Shown: positions 1-11,496, numbered from the stretch's first letter. The stretch: 64,000 nucleotides of DNA from Podospora comata (GCA_017354895.1 CP071494.1:1054001-1118000); one strand, 5' to 3'. Made by a program: numbers and translations. Notes: generated from the letters alone by a model not told the origin.

Positions 1-3000
1 GGCTGGCAGGAGGCTTCGACTCTGGCTGGATCGTGCTTCCACTAAAGAAGGGCTTGCTCTCTGGCGCCGAGGTGGTGCCAAACAGGCTCTTCGTCTCCGT
101 GGCAGCGGAAGAAGTGTCGCCAAACAGCGACTTGGTCTCTGCCGCAGGAGCAGCACTAAACGTAAAGGGCTTGGCCTCCGGGGCAGGAGTGGTGCTGCCG
201 AACAAAGACTTGGTCTCGGGGGCCGGCGTAGTGCTACCGAAAAGAGGCTTGCTCTCCGGAACAGGTGTAGTCGCAGTGCTACCAAACAAACTCTTGGTCT
301 CGGTAGCCGGGGCCGCAGTGGTGCTGGCACCAAAGAGAGGCGTGCCGGCAGCGGCAGATTGTGTGTTGCTTCCGAACAAGCTGCCACCCGGAGCGGCGGT
401 CGAGGCGCCGAACAAGCTCTTAGTCTCCGTGGCAGGAGCAGCAGTACCTGCGCCAAAGAGGCTCTTAGTCTCGGCAGGCTTGGGAGCCTCAGGTACAGGA
501 GTGGAAGCATTAGATCCAAAAAGAGAAGGAGTCGCAGACTTGGTGTCAGTGCTGCCAAATGCAAACTTCTTCGCCGCAGGCTCCTCGGTAGACGGGGCAG
601 TAGCGGAAGCACCAAACAGGGTCTTTGTCTCCATCGTGGGGGCCACAGTGCTCACACCAAAGAGACTCTTGGCCTCGGCGGGCTTAGCAGCCTCGGTGGT
701 CGCAGTGCTGCCGAACAGGGACGCGGCGGGAGGAGTGCTCGCCGCAGGAGTCTCCTCCTTCTTGGCCTCGCCAAATAGGAGCTTGGCAGGGGCAATCTCC
801 TTCTTGTTCTCACCAAACATGTCCGTAGGCTTGAAGGTAGCAGTAGCAGTAGCAGCCTTGTTGTCGGCAGCAACGCTGATAGACTTGCCGCCGAAGGTGA
901 ACGAGGTAGGGGCAGTGGTTGGCAGACCAGGCACGGTGGCAACCTTCTTCTCCTCCTCCTTCTTGGGCTCAGAGGCAGCGGGAGCAGCGACGGACGAGCC
1001 AAAGAGTGACGAGCCTGTGCCGGTAGACGTGGATGGCTTAAATCCGCCAAAAGCAGGAGTAGCAGCAGGAGTCGAATCAGCGGGCTTAGGCTGGAAGCCC
1101 GAGAACAGGTTAGCAGGAGGCTTGGAAGTCTCCTCGGAAGCCTCAACAACCGTCTTCACAGCACCTCCAAACAGGTTAGTAGGTGCAGGCGTCTCCTTGG
1201 GTGTCTCCGCAGGCTTGGCCGACCCGAAAAGGCTGCCACTAGGCGCGGCAGGCTTGGGAGCAGTAGAACCGAACAGAGAAGTGCCTGGAGCTGTAGCCGC
1301 AGCCGGGGCCGCGAACTTGATAGGAGTATTAGCATCCCAGGTCTTGTTGGCAGGCGCAGGCTTAGGCGCAGGCACAGGGGCAGTCTCCTTGACTGGGCTG
1401 ACAGCTCTCTCCTTTTCAGCAGGGGTAGGGAACAGAGATCCATCATGAGTACCGAGCTTCCGAACTGGCTTGCCGTCAGCGTCCCGTGTGATTCTTTCAA
1501 ACAGGCTGCGGCCCTGGCTGAAGCTCTCGCCCGCCTCCGACGAGGAGCTCGAGGTGCCGTTAACCGACGCCTTCTTGTCGCCAGATGAACCCTCGCCGCT
1601 GTCAGTCTGGTACTCGGATCCGCTAGCCTCCTCGGTGTCCTCTTCCTCGGCATCGGATTCACTGTCACTGTCTTCATCAGCACCCTCATTACCGCTGTTC
1701 TTGCTCGTGTCGGACAGATGACCAAAGATATTAGACGACCCAGCTGGCTTCGAGGAAGACGCAAACAGTCCGTTGGGCTTGGCTTTCGTGCTAGGCTCGA
1801 AGAGGCTGCTTGTCGAAGCCTTCAAGGACTTGACAGGAGTGTTGTTCGCGACCTTCTCAAACAGAGACTTGGTAGCCGATGGAGCCTTGGTAGGGGCAGG
1901 ACCTGGCTTCTGCAACTTGGCCGGCTGGTTGCTCTCCTCGGGCTCCTCGTCGGCCTTGCGCTTGTTCTTCGCAGAAACCTCGGGCGCACGAGTGCGCTGG
2001 ATACTGCTCAGATCAGGGCCTGGGCGGGCCCCTGGCTGAGGGCTCAGCTCGATCGACGCCTTGCGCTTCGCTCCGCCATTCGTCTCTTCCTCGTCATCGG
2101 AATCGGGAATATTGTGCTTCTCCTTCCATTCCTTCTTGACAGCCTCGGAGGCGCGCACCGTCTTGAACTCGTAAAGGCCATATCGCAGCATGATCAAGCT
2201 TCGGCTCTTCTCGTACTCCTTTGCAAAGTTCAAGATATTAATCTTCCAGTCTTTCTTGTTAAAAACTTCGTCGGCGGCATACTTCAACCGTCGCAAGTCG
2301 AGAATGCAAAAGAACTGGCGTCTCTGTTGCTCGTCGAGATCGGGGGGGCAGTAGTGCGCCAGGAACTCGTCGGCATAGACTGATCCGGTTCGGTTGAGCT
2401 CACTGGGCACCTCCTTAGCCATCATTTCTCCCGTGAGATGAACCGGTGGGGACTGAATCCTCATCTTGAAGAGATCACCCGAGGTGGATGGTTGGGGCAG
2501 GGCGCGCCCATTAAGCTCGGCGGTAGCAGCCCGTGTCGTCGCCCTGCCGGGGGTGTTTGGCGGGAAGCTCTGGTTCAGTGAGCTCGTCGGCTTCGAGGAC
2601 GAGTAGTTGGGAAGGCCAGGGCGGGATGAGATGGCTGAGGAACGGAAGATGTTGGTTCGGGTAGAGCTTTGGCCTGTGAAGTTTGTATTGGGGCGCGTCG
2701 CCATGGACGAGGAAAACGAGGAGGGTTTGTTGGGATTGTCGCCAGGCATCCGCCTTGGTGTCCCGATCGTGACGGTTCTGGTGTTGAGATCTGATGCTGT
2801 GAAGCTCTGGGAGAGCTTGCTTGATGGGCCATGGGGCCGACCGATGATTCTGCGCGAAGCCATCTGGGAGTCGGAGGCGCGCTTCGCCGGACTCTCGGGC
2901 GCAGACGACGCGCTGGCGGGACGTGGCAGCGAGGGCGCAGCGTCCTTCATGGTGGCATCCTTCTTGGAGTCCTGCTCAGTTGGGGTGGTAGAGCGCTGGA

Positions 3001-3049
3001 ACAGGGCGCCGAGGCCGAAGATGCTCCGCTTCTTGGATGAGGGCTCCAT
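1..3049 (-). CDS. Basket-type FG nucleoporin (Nup1/Nup153-like), 3' end beyond window
   Basis: One uninterrupted frame starts at the ATG ending at 3049 and is still open at base 1, giving about 1016 residues; the C-terminus lies outside. The N-terminus carries KKRSIFGLGALFQRS, a short basic amphipathic segment of the kind that anchors basket nucleoporins to the inner nuclear membrane. A Ser/Pro/Arg-rich disordered part follows, then a conserved charged stretch (about residues 210-300, with YADEFLAHYCPPDLDEQQRR), an acidic Ser/Asp/Glu block near 450-480, and from about residue 530 more than twenty SLFG, LFG and FxFG repeats separated by Ala/Thr/Pro/Lys spacers. The role is selective transport at the nuclear side of the pore. 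Filamentous fungi call proteins of this build Nup152 or Nup1-like; that exact name is inference, FG-nucleoporin identity is secure. NUP85 lies 3 kb away on the same strand. Confidence 0.85.
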   Translation of the reverse strand, partial: MEPSSKKRSIFGLGALFQRSTTPTEQDSKKDATMKDAAPSLPRPASASSAPESPAKRASDSQMASRRIIGRPHGPSSKLSQSFTASDLNTRTVTIGTPRRMPGDNPNKPSSFSSSMATRPNTNFTGQSSTRTNIFRSSAISSRPGLPNYSSSKPTSSLNQSFPPNTPGRATTRAATAELNGRALPQPSTSGDLFKMRIQSPPVHLTGEMMAKEVPSELNRTGSVYADEFLAHYCPPDLDEQQRRQFFCILDLRRLKYAADEVFNKKDWKINILNFAKEYEKSRSLIMLRYGLYEFKTVRASEAVKKEWKEKHNIPDSDDEEETNGGAKRKASIELSPQPGARPGPDLSSIQRTRAPEVSAKNKRKADEEPEESNQPAKLQKPGPAPTKAPSATKSLFEKVANNTPVKSLKASTSSLFEPSTKAKPNGLFASSSKPAGSSNIFGHLSDTSKNSGNEGADEDSDSESDAEEEDTEEASGSEYQTDSGEGSSGDKKASVNGTSSSSSEAGESFSQGRSLFERITRDADGKPVRKLGTHDGSLFPTPAEKERAVSPVKETAPVPAPKPAPANKTWDANTPIKFAAPAAATAPGTSLFGSTAPKPAAPSGSLFGSAKPAETPKETPAPTNLFGGAVKTVVEASEETSKPPANLFSGFQPKPADSTPAATPAFGGFKPSTSTGTGSSLFGSSVAAPAASEPKKEEEKKVATVPGLPTTAPTSFTFGGKSISVAADNKAATATATFKPTDMFGENKKEIAPAKLLFGEAKKEETPAASTPPAASLFGSTATTEAAKPAEAKSLFGVSTVAPTMETKTLFGASATAPSTEEPAAKKFAFGSTDTKSATPSLFGSNASTPVPEAPKPAETKSLFGAGTAAPATETKSLFGASTAAPGGSLFGSNTQSAAAGTPLFGASTTAAPATETKSLFGSTATTPVPESKPLFGSTTPAPETKSLFGSTTPAPEAKPFTFSAAPAAETKSLFGDTSSAATETKSLFGTTSAPESKPFFSGSTIQPESKPPAS

Positions 3050-4644
3050 GATTGCGAGTCGCTCGTGTGGCCGGTGTTGAGCTTTTTGAGTGCAATCGGA
3101 GGGAGAGGCCAAAAATCGCCAGAAAATAATTTCTATTATCTAGACAACAATGGCAGAGTCGAGACAAGGGAGTGAGCGAGTCTCTCTTGTCGATAGAGCC
3201 GCAGGTGGTGGGTTGGGGTTGCGTCGCGTGTTAGGTCGCGTCGTTAGTAGTGGTAGGATTTTGGTGAAGAGGCTTTTCGGGCCCTGTTGGGGTTGATTGA
3301 CGTGATGTGATGTGCGCGAAGTTGCGCGGTGTGGGTTTGCGACTTTTTGGCGCGGCTAGGGCTGTCAACCAACGCGCTTTCTATCGGGCAGAGATAGCGG
3401 AGACGTGGGAGACAGAAATGCAGGATATGGTGGTCCTGTGAAGAGACAGGCAGACGATGGCAGATTGCCTTGGTCGACAGCTGGGAGCAGCAACAGGAAA
3501 AAAATCCTTGCAACTTTTCCCAAGCAAAAGCATCGGCACAGGAGAGCAGCAAAGCTGGAGAAAGGGCGCTAGCTGGGCAAAGCAGAGACTGGGGGTCGTG
3601 TGCACGGGCCATATTCTTCTCCTGACCGATTGATGACTTCTGGCGCCTTCTTTAGGCGGCGGATCTTGCCGAAGCCAACCATTTTGCTGTCTTTGCTGCA
3701 ACTCTTTGAGCAGCCTTGCAGACAATGTAGCTGTAAGGTTTTTCACTTTGGCGCGGAGCCCGATGCTCTATTTGATCTTGTTTTCACATGGCTATTGACA
3801 GGATATAAGCAGTAAGCAAAAGACTTCCAAGCAACACCAACTTCTATCTATACCTGTCAGTTACAGGGGGCCAGTTGTGGCCTTGGTGAGAGAGGCACAA
3901 GTCTCTTCACCTGACAAGAGCATGCTTGAGCCAATCATTTTGTACTGCAGGCCCCAGAGACTCTTGCCCCTCGGAGAGAGCTGCTCCAATGATCTCAATG
4001 CTCCTCTCTAAGTCGTGTCCTCTCTGACATGCAAACAATACTTGGGCTAAATGTCCAGCATATGCCTTACCTTAGCATATACTCCAGCCACGGTATATCA
4101 GACCCAAGACAACGGTTCAGCCAATAGCCTGCAAAGTGCAAAGTTTTAATTGTTACAAACCCCATCCCCAATGCCCGTTCACCCTCCCCACGAAATAGTT
4201 GATACACACAAGTAGGCTAGCCCGTATGATATCAAAGATCATTAGTAGGCCTTTAAAAGATATTTAAGAGGCCTATTGATATGATTTTGAGGTATAGTTG
4301 ATAATAGAGTATAGGTTGACCTGCTTTTACTATGTCAACTATTTTGTGGTGAGGGTGCCATTCAATACAAGGCAAGTTTCGTGACCCGCATCACCACCCT
4401 TGGCAACTTGACAACAAACCCACCCAACAAAAAAATATAATCACAGAAAAAAATAAGTCGCATTCGTCCGTCCTCATCTCAGGAGCTCTGCCTGCCCCCC
4501 CTCTGAATCCAATCCTCAAGAGGGGAACAGGGTGGTATAATACTAATACAAAGAGATCCCAGCAATACATCGCACAATCATTAAATCAGACAACAACAAC
4601 AACACCATCTAAACTCCCAGCTCCTCCCCAAAAGGAAAAAACAT
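3050..4644. other. Intergenic region between the FG nucleoporin and SCP2 genes
   Basis: No convincing gene. The part next to 3049 is the presumed promoter and leader of the FG nucleoporin. Bases 4190-4350 are distinctly AT-rich and hold an imperfect hairpin (separate entry). Short ORFs here show no family features. Confidence 0.6.
4228..4293. repeat. Imperfect AT-rich inverted repeat (hairpin)
   Basis: The arms read roughly TCAAAGATCATTAGTAGGCC and, on the other strand, TCAAAATCATATCAATAGGC, centred near 4258 with the core AGGCCT(T)TTAAA on both sides. It may be a small decayed foldback element or a terminator-like structure in the 3' flank of SCP2; nothing distinguishes these. Confidence 0.45.
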
Positions 4645-5169
4645 CTAAAGCTTAGCCTTAGTCTGCGCCTTCTTAAGAATAGGATCCAGCTTGGTAGCCT
4701 TCATGACATCTCCCTTGATCTTGAGCTTGCCAGACATGAACAGTCTCTGCGCGTTGGCCTTGCCGGCGACAAGAGCGCCAAAGTCGGCGTCGGAGAGGGA
4801 GAGGGTGACTATTTCCACACACCACACACATCAATAAACAATCCTTCCAATTTTTATTTTTTTCAGGGGTAAACGTACCAGTAGGCTTCTCCCCAAGCCC
4901 CTTGCCAACAGCCCCCTTGTTCTTAAGATCAATGTGCCACTCGTCCGTCTCGCCAGCCTTGTTCTTGAGCACAAAGGCGAAAACAGCGTTGCCGGCCTTG
5001 ATGGCCTCCTTGCGGTCGGCGTCGGAAGCAGAGATGGCCTGGTTGATCGCGTCAAAGGCGGCCGAGGAGGGGAACTTGTCTGTTTATTGTTAGCAATCCA
5101 GTGTTGTTGTTGCGACACGACGTCGGGTAACGCGGGAGCAGGGGATTGCGTACCGTTGGCGAGAGACAT
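4645..5169 (-). CDS. Stand-alone SCP2 sterol carrier / lipid-transfer protein, peroxisomal
   Basis: Three exons: 5154-5169, 4879-5079 and 4645-4808, joined by GTACGC...CAG and GTACGT...TAG introns in matching phase, giving 126 residues. The protein begins MSLANDKFPSSAAFDAI and is almost entirely one SCP2 fold: the alternating EWHIDLKNKGAVGKG and VTLSLSDADFGALVAGK strands, then the FMSGKLKIKGDVMKATKL helix typical of the lipid-binding tunnel. It ends in AKL, a clear type-1 peroxisomal targeting signal. Family knowledge says such small SCP2 proteins bind fatty acyl-CoA or sterols in the peroxisome matrix. Length matches fungal stand-alone SCP2 (about 125-130 residues). A (GA)n tract lies about 100 bp upstream of the start. 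Confidence 0.93.
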
Positions 5170-6104
5170 GGTTGCGGTTTGTAGCGGTGATAATGATGTA
5201 TGAAAAGTTGTGTAAAAGTCGCGAGGTGAGACGATGGATGAAAGATTAAAAACAAAACCACCCCGGGAGAGAGAGAGAGAGAGAGAGAAAAGGCTTATAA
5301 GTTGTTCGGTCTTTCGGCGCACTTCTAGCGCTTCCTGCCTCCAGATGCGATGACGACTGTTACATGTGAACTCAACCTCGGCGCATTCTCTTTCAGGTCC
5401 AACAAGCCAAGCCCTCACGCGCCATGTGGCCCCAAACGGGATTCGGACCCATTACCCCACACCAGGGGATCTTGGCCTTGTTTTCCTCCTCCATGATCAA
5501 CACTTTGCTCGCACTTTCACCAGTCATTAGTGTCGACGACTTGAGGATGAACTGCATGAACCCATTCCCGCGGCTAGAAAGTTGTGTTTGTTCCTGAGTC
5601 CGTTTTGCAGGCATGTGCCTGGTTGAGCAGCTTTGCGTTGAGTCAATGTCAGGCACTACGGAGTAGCGCAGCATACGTTCCAAGTTTCAAACGGCCCGTT
5701 GCCAACGGTTTTTGACTGTCTTTTACCACAACATATCTTGACCAGGAGTGAGCTCTTCTGAGAGAGATATCGCCAATCTCTATTTATCTTGCAGCTTCGC
5801 GGTTTACAAAGTAAAAAAGCACGTTAAGCCACTGGGAGGCAACCTACTAACGAATACACACATCGTCAAATATCAAGCCCATCTCACTCAACCCACAGTC
5901 CAATCAAGTATAACTCATCTGATATTGAGTCCCCCGTATTACAGAACCGACATACATATCAACACCAATCAGCAACAATATAAATCAAACTCCTCTTATT
6001 CATTTTACCCCCCCCTATCCCTTCCCTAAACACACCCAAACCTTACAACATTAACAAGTATCCCTTACAAAAAAAAAAAAAGACAAAGCTCTCCCAGCGA
6101 ATAA
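5170..6104. other. Intergenic region between SCP2 and NUP85
   Basis: Contains a (GA)n microsatellite at about 5267-5289 in the SCP2 leader. Around 5410-5470 there is a T-arm-like sequence on the minus strand that does not fold into a complete tRNA (see rejected items). The remainder is the 3' flank of NUP85; no gene seen. Confidence 0.55.
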
Positions 6105-9100
6105 TCACCACTCCACCTCATCAGCCCCAACCAACCACAACCCGGCCACATCCTTCGCCAACCCCAACCTCAACCTTCTCATAATCTCCTTCCCCGCCGT
6201 ATTCCTCCCAATCCCCTCCCCAACCCTCCAATCCCACCCCCTCTTCACATTGACAACCCCCCTTCCCCCGTTCCCACCACTCAAGCTCTTACTCAACTCA
6301 CTCACCACCCTCCCCATCCCACTTCCCGCACCAGCAAGCATCAAATTCCCCCCCTTGCCCTTCCCCAACAAATCCTCCGGCCTCCCCCCCTTCGCCAGTC
6401 CACTCCCAGGCACATTCCCCAGCACCACCCTCAAAAACTCCTCACACGCCTCCTTGACCCTCTCCCCCACCGCCTCCAGGTCCTCAATTGCCTTGAGTAT
6501 AGTGTCAATCTGATCCATGCTCAAGACCGGCTGGCTAGCCTGTCCAAAGTGAACGTTTGTATTAGACGGATCAGTCACAAACACCAGTGCCTCCCCGAGC
6601 AAAGCAAGAAGGAAGTCTTCCGAGACGATCCCATCGCGTGTTTGATCGTACAGACCGCCGCGGATGTTGTCGTCCGAACTGGCGATCACGCTGACCAGAG
6701 CAGTGGCGGCTTGCTGCTTCCGTGCAAAGGGGCTGATGTGGCAAGGGAGGGAGTCCTTGTTGTCTCTAATGTCGTAGAATTGTCTGAGGGAAGCATAACC
6801 GCTGAGCATCTTGCCGAGGAGCTCAGCACCTTCCATGTCTCTGGCTGCGAGGTCCTCGAGGGTTTTGTTCCTGTCGTTGAGGAGACGCTCGAGGTAGTTG
6901 TCTAGCTCCTGGGCAGGAGGGAAGGCGCAGGACTGGATGAGGGAGTAGGACAGCAAAAGGTTCATGACCTCGCGGACTTTGTTAGGGCGGTGAGCGAGAG
7001 CGTAGTACCACATTGCCTCGCCGTAGCGTTTCGAGTCGCGGGCGAGGATCTCACCAAAAGACTGCAAACGATGTTAGCATCAGTGGCAGACCACAAAACA
7101 AGGCGAAAAAAAACATACCTCAGCAGTGTCCTCAGCATAAGGAATCATCCCCAACTCATTCAACAAGCTCCACAGCTTATCCACCGTCCTGCTCGAGTCA
7201 ACATGCAGCTTGTCAATCTGCTGCTGCACCAAGTCCTTCATCAGGTCCTCGCTGTACTCGGCAGAGTCCATCCTCCCCAGCACGTGAATGGCCAGCTCCC
7301 ATCCATCCCTGGTGACTCCATGAACCGCCACCTTGGAAAGCTCCTCAAACTCGGACAAGGCCCTGGCGTACTGGGCAAGGGTGCTATCCTTGATGCCATC
7401 AACATCGTCCGGGCTCCCAGGATCGACACCCAGCACCTCCAAATCATCCATGTCCAGGTCATCAAACCCAAACACGCCCACCGGCCGGTGAGCTGGCAGC
7501 CACTTGCCCAAGCTGGCAATCTCGGCCAGTGCAGTCGCGATCGGCAGCGACCATCCCCTCAGCAGCCCAATAACAGCCTTGACGTTATCCTCAAAGATGC
7601 ACGCCATCCCCAACTCAACCGGGTTCTGACTGTTGAAGTGGAAATCACTCTCCACCGCCGCATGAAAGGCCCTCCCCAACCTATCCAAATAATTCCCGTC
7701 CTCCACCCCCCTATCCCTCACAACCAAAGCCTGTGACCTCCCCATCTGGCTCCCCCTAAACCCCTTCCCACCCTCCCCCCCCTTCCTCTCCACCCTGCTC
7801 TCATCCCACCACCCCAGCAACCCAACCGTAGCCTCCAGCCAGTCCTGCGCCGCCTCCATAATCGCTGCCTTCTCCCCCAGCACAATGTCAAAAACAATAT
7901 TCAGATTCTCATAAATCTCCCACGGCACTTTGCTCTCCGCCCGTCTCGCCATCCCCCCAAAACTCTCCTTGTTACTCCCCAGGCTCCCCCCAAATTCCCC
8001 GTCATCACTCCCCTCCGCGAACCGCCTCAACAACTCCAAACTCGCCCTCGCCCTCACCCTAAACAGCTCCCACTCCCCCCCATAAATCTCCCAACCCCCC
8101 CCCGCCCCCGGACACCCCTCCAAAACACTCACCAGCTCCCCCACCGCCCTGTCCACATTCTCCAGCGCCCTCTCCGTGTAGGCATACTCCCTATTCACCC
8201 CCCTCACAGCCTCCCACCCGGCATTCGCCAGCAGCGCCACCGCATCCTCCACCTTCCCCCTCAGCAAGCTCACAAAAACCGCCTGCCAGAACAGGCCGTG
8301 GCACGCCGGGCTGGGGTTGTGCGCCAAAATCTCCTCCGTCTGGTTCTGGTACATATCATGATACTCCTCCAGCCACTGAAACATCGTCTGCGGCAGCGGC
8401 TCCGCCATCCCCTCCTCATATCTCGTGTGGTGAATCCGCAGCGCCAGATTAGCCAAATAGTTTGCCTTTTCAAACGTGGTCGCATGCGGGCCGGGCCCTA
8501 TCTCGACCGGATGCTCCTCGTACGGCCTCGGCAGCTTGTTCGCGTAGTCCCTCCACAGCTCCGCCACGCCGCCCGCAACCTCGGCGAGGACGTCGTCCAT
8601 CTTCTCGGGGTTTTCCCCCTCCTCGCCAACGCCCTCGTCGTAGAGCTTCTCGATGAGGTTCTCCGTGTTGAGGATGATTTGAGGAGTTTCATTGATTTCG
8701 GCGGTGCCCATCCGGCTGTAGGCATCCTTGGCCAAAGCCGCAAAGCGGAATTCCTTTGGTTTGGTGAAGCCGCTTGGACCGACAGACGACCGGGCAGTAG
8801 CACGGAAGATGTTCTCCGCGTCCATACGAGCTCTCTCGGTGGCAGCGGGTGTGGCGAACATGAGCAGATCAGACTCATCACCTACTTGGGCTCGCTTAGC
8901 AGCAGCAGCCGCGTTCATATCCAACCACATGTCGGTGTCGCCTTCGTCATCCTCACTATCAGACTCTGGAACGGCGAAACCTCTAGTTGGCGCCGTGGTT
9001 CCCGCATCGCTCGTGGTCGTGGGGGCAAACTGAGTTCTCTTGGCGGTAGGAAGAACCGGCTCCTCGACTTCTTCAGCGATGTCCTCTTCTTCTGAAGCGA

Positions 9101-10292
9101 ACTCCTCGGCCATGACGCTGCGGCTCAGTTTGCTAGGTCGTCTGGTGTGGTGCTGCCCGATGGCGGATCTGCCTCCGAGAGATGGCTTGGGAGCAGCACC
9201 TCCAAACAATGGCTTTGGGGGAGCCTGAGGCTGCTTGGGAGCAGCAAACATGTTTGGGGATGGGGCCTGCGGCTTTGGCTGTGCGAAGAGACTGGCGGGG
9301 GGCTTTTCTTGATATTGGTTTGCAAATAGACTAGAGGGCGGCTTCTCCTGTGACTGGTTCGCAAAAAGACTCGCAGGAGGCTTGTCCTGAGCTGGCTTCG
9401 CAAATAGGCTGGCAGGAGGCTTATCCTGAGGAGGCTGTGAAAACAAGCTAGAAGCTGGCTTCTCTTGGCTCGGTGGTGGTTGCGAGAAAAGGCTCGAAAG
9501 CGGCTTCTCCTGCGGTTTTGTCCCAAACAAATTATCCGATTTGCTCGTAAAGAGACCAGACGGAGCCTTAGCCTCCTTTGCCTCTTGCCCAAACAAACCC
9601 GAAGGGCCCTTATCGGCAGCTGGCTTGGCAAAGAGACTGGAAGGTGGCTCCTCCTGAGCTTCCTCCTGCGGGTTCGTCGAAAATAACCCTCCCGTCGAAG
9701 GCTTTACCTGGGCCATGTTAGTGTTAAACATGCCCCCTCCATTCCCAAAGAGCCCCGACACCGGCTTATCCGTCGTCGTCGTCGTCGTCTGTGAAAACAA
9801 CCCACCCTCCACCTTCTCCCCCCCCTCCTCCTTCCTCCCCCCCGCCTGCCCAAACAAACTCTTCCCCTGCCCCCCAAACATCTTATTCCCCCCCCCACCA
9901 CCACCACCACCACCACCACCCAACCCCTTCACCTCAGGCGTCTTATCCCCCCCAATACTACTCCCAAAGCTCAGACTAAAATCATTCTTCTTCTCTTTGT
10001 TATCCCCCCCACCACCAGTAAACAACCCCCTTCCCCCCCCTCCCATAACCGAACTAGCCATATACCTCGGCTGCCCCGCCGGCGTAAAACTACCCGCAGT
10101 ATCAATCCCGCTACTAGCAAACTCAGGATGTTCCTCCTTGAATTTACCACCAAAACCACCACCGCCCGCGTTGTTTGAAGAAACAGACTCCCCAAACAGA
10201 CTATCTCCAAAACTCGAAAAATTCGTTTTATTCACCCGAGCGTTGGGGCTCCCAGGCGGGGAGGACGACTCTGGGAGGCGGAAGCCCGACAT
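6105..10292 (-). CDS. NUP85: Nucleoporin NUP85 (Y-complex) with FG/SLF-repeat N-terminal extension
   Basis: Two exons, 7119-10292 and 6105-7061, with a 57-nt GTATGT...CAG intron in phase 0, giving 1376 residues. The start is the ATG ending at 10292 (context ACCATGTCG); the frame runs further upstream only through a TTG. Residues 575-1376 match the Nup85 scaffold: EIGPGP, FEKANYLANLALRIHHTRYE, the FWQAVFVSLLRGKV helices, WEIY..EWELFRVRARA, and a C-terminal helical part with FGEILARDSKRYGEAMWYY. Residues 28-363 hold about ten FG dipeptides plus SLFA/SLFS repeats, including five 13-residue units of QEKPPSSLFANQY type at 276-340. Residues 395-455 are acidic. The scaffold builds the outer ring of the nuclear pore. 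The FG extension is absent from the budding-yeast protein. Confidence 0.92.
9273..9467 (-). repeat. 39-bp coding minisatellite in NUP85
   Basis: Five in-frame tandem units of 39 bp encode 13-residue repeats of the form Q(E/D)KPxxSLFxxxx. A sixth, 45-bp diverged unit lies immediately upstream at 9468-9512. The units differ by several base changes, so the array is not freshly expanded. Confidence 0.85.
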
Positions 10293-11496
10293 GGTAGCTA
10301 GTTGTCGGGCGGGTGCTTCCCTTGTCAAATTGTGATGTGGTGATTCGGGGGTGGTGTTGATAAAAAAGTCGTGATCGAGTAGAAGTCGGTTTGTATTTTG
10401 CGATGGAACGATGTCGCTCGCGCAAGTCGCAATGTTATGTTTGTTGAGCTTTTCCTATGATGAAAGTCGACTCAATTTCGTCGTGAAAATAAATCGACTC
10501 GTATCTCAATTGTCGCCGCTGACAAAAAGAAAAAGAAAAAAAGGTATTGGGACAAAAGTCGGGTTGGGGTCGGCGATTGGTTGTTGTTTATGGTTGAAGA
10601 AAGATGGAAAGCTACCCCAAATGGTTACAGCAGGGAGAAAGCTTCAGCACGCACTTGTTGCTTCCAAGCCAGTGGTCTGGGGCACAGACCCGACCCGACG
10701 CGACTTTTTTGCCCAGGGCAGCAGCAGCCAGCGCGCCTCGCTCATCAGCCGGCAAGTTCCGCTCCACTTTTTGGCTTCACCACTTCTTGGCATTATCAAC
10801 TCCTCCTCAACATCAAACATCTTCTCCAAAATGTATATTCTTGCTATAATGCTAATTTCTCTCTCTTTCTCCCTCTCTCTCTCTCTCTCTCTCTTTCTCC
10901 CTCCCCCTCTCTCTCTCTTTCTCCCCTCTCTCTCTCTCTCTCAAAAAAAAAAAAAAAAGTAAAAAAAAAAAAAAAAAAAAGGTATCGACTTTCTCCCATT
11001 CGTACACTTATGCTCCACCCCTCCCCCTCATCTCATCAAATATTATATTTACATCCCATTCCCATCCATCCCATCACATCACAACCTCTCTCTCCCAGCG
11101 CTTCGTCACCCAGAAACCTCATATTACACATCACCGAAAATACACACCCACATGAAAAAGACATGCCACAAACATAACAAGAGACGACACAAACACGCTT
11201 CCAAAGGACATGATACAATACTTCAAATCGGCCGTCACAAAAAAAACTTGGCACAAAATTCTCCTCTTCCTTGACCCCCAACTCCTGCGTCAGGACCATC
11301 CCAAACACTCGCACCCCCCTCATTGTTATCATATCATGTATCACTCTTTCGCTAACCTCAACAAAAGAAAATCTCCCTCAGGCGCAATCGATCGTTTGAC
11401 CGTGGGTATTTTGGGCAAAGCACTTTGTAAAAACATGCGCCGCCGCGACGGCAGCGAGTGAAACTGATGCGGGTTCAGTCGTCTCCCAAGCTCCAA
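10293..11496. other. Intergenic region with CT and A tracts
   Basis: Lies between the NUP85 start and the 3' end of the Boi-type gene. A pyrimidine tract (mainly CT) spans about 10856-10942, followed directly by A-rich sequence at 10943-10980. Such tracts are common in fungal promoters and leaders. No gene seen. Confidence 0.7.
10856..10980. repeat. (CT)n microsatellite followed by poly(A) tract
   Basis: About 87 bases of near-pure pyrimidine with CT dinucleotide periodicity abut about 38 bases that are nearly all A. It lies upstream of NUP85 and downstream of the Boi-type gene. Confidence 0.9.

Noticed and set aside
33-1448. 471-codon plus-strand ORF opposite the FG nucleoporin
   Set aside because: It is the antisense shadow of the FG repeats; its PNK/LVSVAGA periodicity mirrors SLFG codons.
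5400-5475. tRNA-like sequence on the minus strand (ATGGG-TCCGAAT-CCCGT stem-loop)
   Set aside because: Only the T-arm resembles a tRNA, with C in place of the invariant T at the second loop position; no matching acceptor, D-arm or anticodon arm could be folded.
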